DNA of 64,000 bases from Haemaphysalis longicornis (taxonomy: Eukaryota; Arthropoda; Arachnida; Ixodida; Ixodidae): NCBI GenBank assembly GCA_013339765.2, contig CM023449.1:38115678-38179677 (forward strand). Direction: 5' to 3'. The position numbers and the translations under genes are program-made. The notes below the pieces were generated by a model. That model made no database searches. It saw only the letters and a list, made by a program, of their open reading frames with translations, and was not told where the DNA came from. This document shows, in pieces, positions 56,291 to 64,000 of the stretch (positions within the stretch are counted from its first letter, which is position 1; each line of letters opens with the position of its first letter).

Positions 56291-58780
56291 GTTGCTTGCC
56301 CACCATAGCCAATACCTGTTGACACCTGACGTCTGCGATGACGAGGTGCACACGCCTCCTCAGCCCGAACACCTCAGCTTCCTCTGGAAAAGAAGTTTCT
56401 GTGAAACTCGATTCTGCGAAGTATCGTTGATTTCCTTCTGGTGTGGTGCCCGCCCACTTAATACCTATTCGCCGCGAGCTCGACATGTAGGTGGCGACAG
56501 CGTCGCGCTCCTAGTGTGGATGCTCCGCTGAGCGGCCCGTAAGAATGCACACTGTGGGCGCGCTTCGTGCCTTTTTCCCGTCGTATGTGCGCACGAAAGG
56601 TGAAAAAAAGAGTGGTATGCTGTAGTTCGGTTCCTCAACGTTCAATGTATAGCATGGAAGCGGCAGTCAGTTTTCATTATTACGCAAAAAAAAAAAAAGC
56701 GACGACTCATCGGGAATCTCAGAATGGCCGTAATTGTGACAATGAACTTGTACGTTGTTCATGTGGCTCGTAGCAAGCTCGATCTTTCCAGACTATGGCT
56801 TTGAGCCTTCAATAAAAGCCTGAATAGAAACAAATCAGGAAGCCTCGATCTCTGAAATTCAGTTTACAACGGCAATCTCAATCGCTTTCACTGGTAGCAT
56901 GACGCATTCTTGCATTTGTGGGATGCCCTGAAATGGTAACACTACTTAACTGCCCCAAAATTCTTTCTAAGAGCTTACGATATTTTTTGTGTGTTCAAAA
57001 GGCCACATATAAAATTACTGAATATTGATCAGCGCAGAGATATAAATGTAACCGCTCTAACGGGTCTTTTAAATGAAATTTTAACGACTCTGAAGGAAGG
57101 TTTGATGAATAATGGTTTCGGATCACTTATTTACGGCTTTCGTCCCAAGTGAACTTGCGAATTGAATTGTCAACGCACGCAGTACAATCAACAGCTCATG
57201 TTTAGCTAGGTTTTCGCGAAGTGACAAGCAGCTTTACAGTGTGCAAACCAAGCTTCTGGGACCTTACAGTGAGCACAAATTTTTCTGTTATGGCTGCTCT
57301 GTTGACCATTTGCGTTCCTTTTATAATCTAACAGGTGCCTGCAACAGCGAGATGTGTTTGCATTCTTGCGTATAAGGTACCTTACGAACCCTAAAGATGG
57401 CAATAAATGAAGTTGCGCTGTTGCAGATGTAGTAAAACATTTCCTTTTTATTTCTCGTTGCGAATCAGCGCAACGGGTTCCCGGTAACTACTTTGTTTTG
57501 TAAACTGAACATCGCCTTTGTCTTGGCATTTAATTCTTGAGGATTGGTTAAAAAATGAAATCCTGTGCATTTAGTTTTTTTTTTTTCGGGAAGGGGGGGG
57601 GGGGGGTACTGCCAACGTTGCAAGAGCAGCGAGAAGAGAACGCATGTAACGCGAAAAGCCAAAATATGGTCATCAGTATTACTTACAATCGAAACTACAC
57701 TAGGCGTCGTGTTCTGTAGCGGTGAAAAAGCAGTACGTATTTTCAAAACTGCTTAACCCCCCTTTGGTCTGGGATTGTCCAGGAATTGTGGCTCGCCTTT
57801 TTCAAAATTGTATTGAAAGCAAGCATTGTGGGAAAAAAATAAAAAAACAGCGAGTCATGGCACACACCCCTCACACATGTGGGCAACAACGTGCATTATA
57901 TTACGCGTTTTCTGCTCTTTCTTTAAACTTAGGTCCACCTTAAGAGGTTAAGACGTGACCATATTAGGCATTTGGTTGTGCTGAGTGAGACACGTTTCTG
58001 GACAAGGTGGTTCATGTCGGATTTGAAAATGATATATATGAAAATGGCACACGAAATTTCACATGATAGCCGCAAACTCACAGCTACTTAATTTTGCCGA
58101 AAAATCCCCCATAAATACTCTTGCGCATCCATAGAAACGTATTTTAAACAATACGTAAAATTAGCAACTCAGTGTAAACAACGACTGTCCAAAAATGGTG
58201 TTTATTTTAGGAAAGGTACGGGAAGAACACGATCACACAGGGGCTTGCGGGTGTAAAATATGTGTCCGGTAATGTATGGGCGACAGCGCACGGGTTGTGT
58301 GCAGTGTAAATGTTTTTGTTTGTTTCTTCTTTCTATAAGGACACAGCGCAATTTTACAAGGGTGTGGAATTTGCACGCGTATGCACAGGTCTTGTCGCTT
58401 CTTACCCGTTTCGCGTACTAAACTTTTATCCTTCAAATAATCCCCACGCCACCTTCAAAAAGCACCCTTCGACTTTCCCGAAACGGCAGACGATTGCACT
58501 CAACAATAAGAAAAGTGCAATGTGTGGAAGCAATGTTTATAACACGTTTCACACTCAAGCGGTGACCAGGGCGTAGATGTTTCGTGGAAATAAACCAGCG
58601 CATTAACCCGCAACGGCCGCTGATTATTGTGTTTCTAGAGGCAACGCGCAAGCAGACGTAACTATGTCATTGCTTACTGCCAAACTAGCACACATATTGG
58701 TTGTTTTGTCATGTGCAGCACGCGTCTTGCGCCGCACGCAACGGGAAAAAGCAGACGACGCGAGAGCGCCATCCACACTA
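56291..58780. other. No recognisable gene
   Basis: About 2.5 kb without counterpart in units A-D, AT-rich from about 56900, with a poly(G) run at 57593-57607. It separates the two parts of unit E's 5' flank and is therefore probably a large insertion or a rearranged segment. No domain seen. Confidence 0.45.
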
Positions 58781-58995
58781 TGAGTGGTTCGTCCCGCCGC
58801 CGCCAGGGGCCGACTGTGTTCGCGCTCGGGGCGAATATCGGTCGGGCAGGTCTGAAAACCTTTCCCTTGTGCCGCTTCTTTTGAAAAAGATTTCTTCCTT
58901 TTTTGCCACCGGTTGTCTAATCATCGAAGAAGGCTGCTGGAGACTCTCCTGCGACGCCTAGAACTGTCATTGTGTCCTTCTGTGCTTTCGCCTTT

Positions 58996-59491
58996 CGAGT
59001 GGCGTAATGATGATGATTATAGTTGGAGTTTTTTGGCGCAAGGCCAGCTGGGGCAAAGGGCGCCAAACAAAAGTATCTAGAAGAAAATAGTGGCCACTAA
59101 AGCCAGAATAACAGTAAAATCAATTAACGGCAATGGTGATGGCTGGTGTATAGGGTCAGTTTTGATTACGCATGATAGGAAATGAGGTTTAAAAAGTTAA
59201 CATCAGATAAATGTTTAAAAAAGCGTTGCACAGAGACCATGGCATTATAGATAGATAGATAGTAGGGTTTAACGCGCCGACGCAACGCAGGCGATGAGGC
59301 GCGCCGTAGTGGAGGGCTCGGGATTAATTTTGACCACCTGGGGATCTTTAACGTGCGCCGAAACTCCGTACAACACGGGCGTTTTTTGCTTTTCGCCTCC
59401 ATCAGAAAAGCGGCCCGCCCGCGGCCGGGCACGAACCCGCGACCTCGCGCTCAGCAGCGCAACGCCTTAGGCACTCAGCCACCGCGGCGGG
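58996..59491 (-). mobile_element. tRNA-derived SINE (with a second repeat next to it)
   Basis: The core 59263-59491 on the minus strand begins with a tRNA-like head (A box TGGCTGAGTGCC, B box GGGTTCGTGCC) and ends in TAGATAGATAGAT repeats. It contains GGGATCTTTAACGTGC, and its start recurs at 6838. Next to it, 59004-59235 is another repeat (ggcgcaaggccagc..gggcaaagggcgcca). Both interrupt unit E's 5' flank, which resumes near 59565. The architecture recalls tick tRNA-derived SINEs such as Ruka; identity not tested. Confidence 0.65.
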
Positions 59492-59831
59492 TACCATGGC
59501 ATTATCACCCCAGAACAAGGAAGGGTGTAGCGGAATGTGTTGTCTGTATAGTTCCTTGAAGTGTCTGTGTCCACCACTGTCATGGGGATGGATGTTACGC
59601 TGTTTATTCATTCATTCATTTCACAGAGGGCTCAACTGCCGTGCTAAAGCTATTCAGATCGGTTTGACTTTTTATTTGGTATTTCCACTCCTCTCATTTT
59701 CTTTTTTCTCTTCACAACACTGACTAAACCCCTTAATTAGCTGCTCCCCTATTGTCGGCTCATCTAACTGGTTTCACGATCAAAACATTGTTCCTTGGTC
59801 ATTCCCCCCCCCCCCCAGTGTGTATGCTCCA

Positions 59832-60300
59832 TAGTGTATGGGCCACCACCACTACCGCGCCAGCTCACTATCCGGCGCATGCAAAGCGCCCAAGAAAGAT
59901 GTTTCCCACGTGATGTTAGACTACCCATTATATTCCCGGCAAATACGCGAACTCTACAACAAACTACCATTACATAACCGTCGTGTGATGTGTTTAGCGT
60001 CTTTACTACAGCCATGGCCTGATGTGGGTCTTCAAAATAAGCTTGTTCGTGCCTTGAATGCGTTTTTTACCTCGACAGGAATAGCGTTAAAGTATTAGAC
60101 GGCGTATTAGCTTTTTACCGTGAATTCGCGAACCCAGGGGGAGATTTTATAGACAACTATTATACCTCACGAAAAGAATCGTAAACAGTTGATTTGTATA
60201 GGCGGGTGTATGGCCTTCTATTGGTGAAATGGCGTAGCCGGGCTCACATTCGCTTCCAACCTCTCCAATCAATTTGCCAGTTAAACCACCACCACTGACA
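59832..60300 (+). pseudogene. LINE C-terminal fragment inserted in unit E flank
   Basis: One frame reads KKDVSHVMLDYPLYSRQIRE, NKLPLHNRRVM and KLVRALNAFFTSTGIALKY to a stop at about 60096. The pattern H-V-x-L-x-x-P-L-Y with a preceding Cys is typical of the region after RNase H in I/Jockey-type LINEs. It is foreign to the flank, which continues at about 60310 (ccccttgtgggg). Confidence 0.55.
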
Positions 60301-60379
60301 ATGACGGGTGAGCCGACAGTGCCCCTTGTGGGGTAGGTGAAATTGCCCTAAAGAACAACAAGAACAACAACAAGAGAAA

Positions 60380-62474
60380 GAAGACGATGGAGAATAGAAA
60401 CGAGAATGAGGAGTAGAAGAAGATCGAAGAAACCGAGCGGCGACACACGCACCGACCACAGCGCGCGGACTGCGGGTTCCACGGAGCCGAAAACTTGTGT
60501 ACGAGCGTGACTCCGAGGCCGACCCCGGAGCTGGTGACGAAATGCCGCCTGAAGAACAGCAGGGACGCTCACATCTACAAAGCACCGCTTCGACCCAAGA
60601 TCAGCTGCTTTTCGGAGCAAAGATCTGCACCGACGACGAGGCCCTGCCGCGTGCTCCGGAAGAGAATCAGACGCCCACCGCCTGTGCCGGAGCACTGCGT
60701 GTTCTTCAGAGGCCGGCCCTGATTGCTACCACAGAAGCTCGACGCAGCCAGTGCTGGCTCTCGGCATCCCCGAGGTGAGGCCACTTCGCAAAGTGCGACG
60801 GAAGAAATGGACGAGAACACGCGCGACAGGGATGGTTCGAGCTACGGGAAGCCAGAACCGGGCCGAGAAGGTAGGCGCATGCCAGCCTTCCGTAGCGGAA
60901 GACAAGAAGCCGCCACTTCCCACCGAGGCGGTCGAAGCGCTGGAGAGAGCTGCATTCGCGCATCTTCACACAATGCAGATAGCAAGCAAGGCCCTCGACC
61001 CCTGCCAGGCCTCAGAGTGGTTCAGTGGCACCAGGACGCGGAGAAGATTCCTCGCATTGCAACGCAAGGGCCACGGCTCAGAAGCCCCGGAACTTCCTGC
61101 CGGCCTGTTGCACTATTTCGTCCTGCTGTTTCAGCCCAACGCCATCTTAAAAGCGTCACCGCTGGTGTCGAGCGATGATCTGACGAGTAAGCACGGGTGC
61201 ACCTGCCTAGACTTCGAAGTAGACATCCAGTTCTCCCCACTTCACGAGAACTGTGACGCGAAGGTGGACATCTGTGCACTCAAGGTTACGAGGCGAGGAG
61301 TGCCTCGCGACAAGAAGTGTCCCACGAAGAAAGAAAAACATCCCCCTCGTGAGGGGCACGGTCAAATGCAGAGCATTTTCGAGGGGCGCACGACGTTAAG
61401 TAGGTTGGGTTACGTTAATGTTGTTGCAGTTGTTGCTGTTGGTTGTTATTGAAGGTCTTGATTCCACCCCGTACAACGCTGACTCCGACGACAGCATCTG
61501 AAGAGAGCGCAGGCGATGACTGAATTGGAGCCCCGCACATACCCGATTTTATCTGGTTCGAAAGTAATTGACAGCGAGAGCGAACGCCGAGAACCGCCCC
61601 ATCACGGCACGACCGCGCCACGACCACGTCACGACTACGTCACGATCACGCCACAACTGTTATTGCTCCCGCGCCAAACTACGACGCATGCGCGCCCCAC
61701 CTGTTGCTTAACGCGATCCGAGCACGCAGAGAACACGCGAGGAGCAGCGGAGAGCAGGCAAGGAGGAGTGGGGGAGAGGGCGCACCTGGAACGGCTGTTG
61801 CGGACGCCGAGGCACGCCAACGCCGGGTGACATCGTGAATTATTAAAGAAATGCGCTGCATTTAAAAGAAAAAGCCGCCATCCCTAGCCAAGAAAGTAGA
61901 CTGCTCATCTCCGGAACCCCCAGACTCGGTTCCTGACGAACCCAGCAGTGTTGCCTCATCGTTATTTAGGCTTCTGGTATTCTTAATCCTGAACGCGTCC
62001 GCCTGCGGTGAATGTGTCGTCGTTGTGACGAAAACGGAAGGTTGCTTCTGCTACGAAGACAGCGCTTCCGTAGACGGCCGGCGGGTTGCGTACAACAGCC
62101 TCCACAACCGAGGACATCCGACCTTACCCGAGCAAAAAAACGGCAAAGAAGGCGCCCACGCCCCGGATGTCTGCTTGCAGACTTTTCTCTTGGAACACTT
62201 CCGATGAGGAAGAGGGGAAGTCGCCGACTGACTGGCTGAACCGGCGCCGTTGAATGTCTACGTTCGTCGAGCCTTTCGCAAACGCACACCTTTGACATCA
62301 TCGCCGCAGGAGATCTTGATTGCTGGCGCCGTGACGAACCCACCACCAGCCTCCAGGTTGTGCTGCAGTTAGCACACACAATGAACTATGCCACGACAGC
62401 GCCTCGTCCTGCGTTTTAACTAGGATACTTCGCAGTATCTCCTTCTCATCAAACTCCGCTGAATCTCCAATAAA
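60380..62474 (+). pseudogene. Anillin-like copy E (split by a 0.5-kb insertion)
   Basis: The ATG at 60542 opens MPPEEQQGRSHLQS. A 1-bp gain near 60752 shifts the frame. A second frame (to about 61337) holds IASKALDPCQASEWF, HYFVLLFQPNAILKASPL and CLDFEVDIQFSPLHENCD. An insertion at 61339-61864 splits the copy between KKEK and PPSLAKKVD. The remaining PH-side sequence (61868-62450) is broken (for example VCLQTFLLEHF where others have CLLAEGRLF). AATAAA at 62469. Shares the two compensating deletions of copies A, C and D. Confidence 0.7.
61339..61864. mobile_element. ~526-bp insertion bounded by AAATGC..GCATTT palindromes
   Basis: Absent from copies A-D. Close to its ends are the palindromes AAATGCagaGCATTT (61364-61378) and AAATGCgctGCATTT (61849-61863), variants of the AAGTGC..GCACTT motif found elsewhere. 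An 11-bp tandem repeat (CACGACYACGT-type, about 61606-61660) lies inside. No coding content. Confidence 0.6.
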
Positions 62475-62479
62475 AACAC

Positions 62480-63920
62480 AGTTCTAAAGTATTGTGCACT
62501 CGTAGTTGGAGCAACTTGCGCGTGTATATTGAAGGGGTGGGCCCAGGGTGAGTTTGTAGGCCGGGAGAATTAAGACTTTTTTTTTTTTTTGGATTTGAGA
62601 TAACGGGGCATAAAATATCCACTCGGCAATGACCTCTTGCTCTAATGGAGTTCCACTCTGGCGATGTGTATTCCGCCTTATGGCTCATTACCCAGTCCAG
62701 GTAGAAAAAAGAATCATGTTTTACAAATTTTGTTATTGCACTTACCTTGTTTCCAATAGTCCACAATGTTCTAATTACAGTGCTGCATGTGCAATGTTGC
62801 ACGGCCACTCATAACTTATTAACGTCACTTTCACTAATATAGGCAGCATAGAAAATCCCTCCGATGAATGCTCACAACGTCAAATATTTATTTGACAGCA
62901 TTTCGGGAGTTCGTGCGCTGCCGCTGTGGCGTTCGCTCAACGCTACCTAACGCGCCTTCGCTGACAGCGACTACTACAGAAATAACAAAAAAAAAACACT
63001 GATTTTCGGGCACGCCTCACGACAGACCACCATTCTGCCCGGTTTATGTCGCCGCTTTTTCTCCCCGCGTAGAACGAGCTCTCCATATTTGGCACCACTG
63101 TGCCAAATATGGACTCATCAAGGATGCTAAATTTGATTTGTAAGTGCTGGCCACTCACAACGCAACCGACTTTGCTGGTAAAAAGCGCAAAGGCTCATGG
63201 GAACGTCGTCTGCTTTCACCACTTCCGGTTCGAGAGCTCTCCTGGCCTCACGCCCGAGGCTTTCACGCGCCTGTGTGTGCGTGTTGTTTATTTGTCACAG
63301 AGTGCTTACCTTTCAGAGAAGCCCCTAGTAGGATTAATCGTTGCTATTCATTGAATGCGCGATGCATGGGCGTTTTTTTTTTTTTTCGGTGAAACAGATA
63401 AACAACAAGCACAAGCGCGCGTGAAAGCCGCCGTCGTACGGTAAGAAAGGAGAAATCTCGAACCGGAAGTGGCTGGAGCAAACAATGTACCCATGAGCCT
63501 TTGCGCTTTTTACCAGCCACCTATTGGTTCCCATCAACACTGTTTTCCATTTTTAAAAATAAAAACACGACCCCCTGCATATCCGCTCACGCGCACCTCA
63601 GAACACTCGAAGCGATTGAGCAATCGTCTCGGCTGCAGCAACAAGCCGCTTCTGATGCAGGGCACGAGCTATAAGTTCTGAAAATCCCGCGTCTGGCGGG
63701 CTGCACGAAGGTCAGTGTCGTCGTGTAGTACGGTGAAGCGGCATGAAAGCGTCCACTTTAGCGCGGGTTTCATGGCGCAGACTCGGCGTTGTTGCTTCCT
63801 GCAGCTTGTTAATAACACAGCACACGTAGGGTACGTGCCGTGATTTCTCGCGTCCAACCAGAGCCAAAATTTCTTCCTCCCGGCGGTGCCGCTTCACTGC
63901 AAAGCCCGCCGCCCTGTGGA
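62480..63920 (+). repeat. 3' flank of unit E
   Basis: Second copy of the 54030-55080 flank, with the foldback insertion 63174-63517. Ends with the same GCCCGCCG..GAGCCGG stretch as 55020-55040. Confidence 0.8.
63174..63517. mobile_element. 344-bp foldback element in unit E 3' flank
   Basis: The ends GCTGGTAAAAAGCGCAAAGG and the exact inverse at the right continue into GCTCATGGG and CCACTTCCGGTTCGAGA, giving arms of more than 60 bp with moderate divergence. The unit D flank (near 54645) lacks it, so it inserted after the duplication. A second small hairpin (ATATTTGGCACC / GTGCCAAATAT, about 63085-63110) lies just upstream. Confidence 0.8.
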
Positions 63921-64000
63921 GCCGGTATGTACTATGTAGGGGTTGCTCGTTTTCGAGTATTATTTTTTGTAACCGGGGGGAGGGGGGGAGTGAAAAATCA

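Noticed and set aside
1..64000. CRISPR arrays, bacterial operons, riboswitches
   Set aside because: The sequence has spliced genes, poly(A) signals and eukaryotic transposons; no regularly spaced short repeats with unique spacers were seen.

Overview
This window looks like nuclear DNA of an arthropod, most likely a tick. It has spliced genes with long introns, tRNA-derived SINEs, several families of small inverted-repeat transposons, 5'-truncated LINEs with RNase H domains, and a Penelope-like fragment. The tick assignment is an inference from this repeat flora and from the NHERF-type gene; no host marker was searched. Gene density is very low.

1-10.3 kb is a repeat graveyard. It holds a 327-bp MITE, a nest of three palindromic elements, a Penelope GIY-YIG remnant, tRNA-derived SINEs (one split by a 626-bp poly(A) retro-insertion with a 14-bp target duplication), and a LINE 3' end with RNase H. 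10.3-14.9 kb carries one single-exon gene on the plus strand. It encodes an N-terminal coiled coil followed by a long Pro/Ser/Thr-rich tail; the two parts are separated by a +1 frame change at a TGA. A tandem duplication precedes it, and a decayed ~190-bp tandem array fills its presumed 3' UTR.

19.2-32.0 kb holds the 3' half of a minus-strand NHERF-type scaffold gene: an exon with a PDZ domain, a 30-codon linker exon, and a last exon with a C-terminal ERM-binding tail. The second intron of this part carries a 1183-bp element with 33-bp perfect terminal inverted repeats, a perfect 8-bp target duplication and THAP zinc-finger exons. These are the marks of the P-element superfamily, in an internally deleted form. 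32-38.9 kb is intergenic with more MITEs and long G/C runs.

38.9-64 kb is a tandem segmental array of five intronless copies (A-E) of an anillin-like sequence (anillin homology domain plus remnants of a PH domain), each with recognisable shared flanks. A and C resemble each other, and B and D share one LINE insertion, so an A-B block appears to have duplicated to give C-D. All five copies are broken by frameshifts, a LINE, a 91-bp-arm hairpin or a 0.5-kb insertion. Four of the five share a pair of compensating deletions that rewrite one helix of the anillin domain, and D carries a tract copied from C. The array looks like a retrogene that was amplified, converted and then colonised by transposons.
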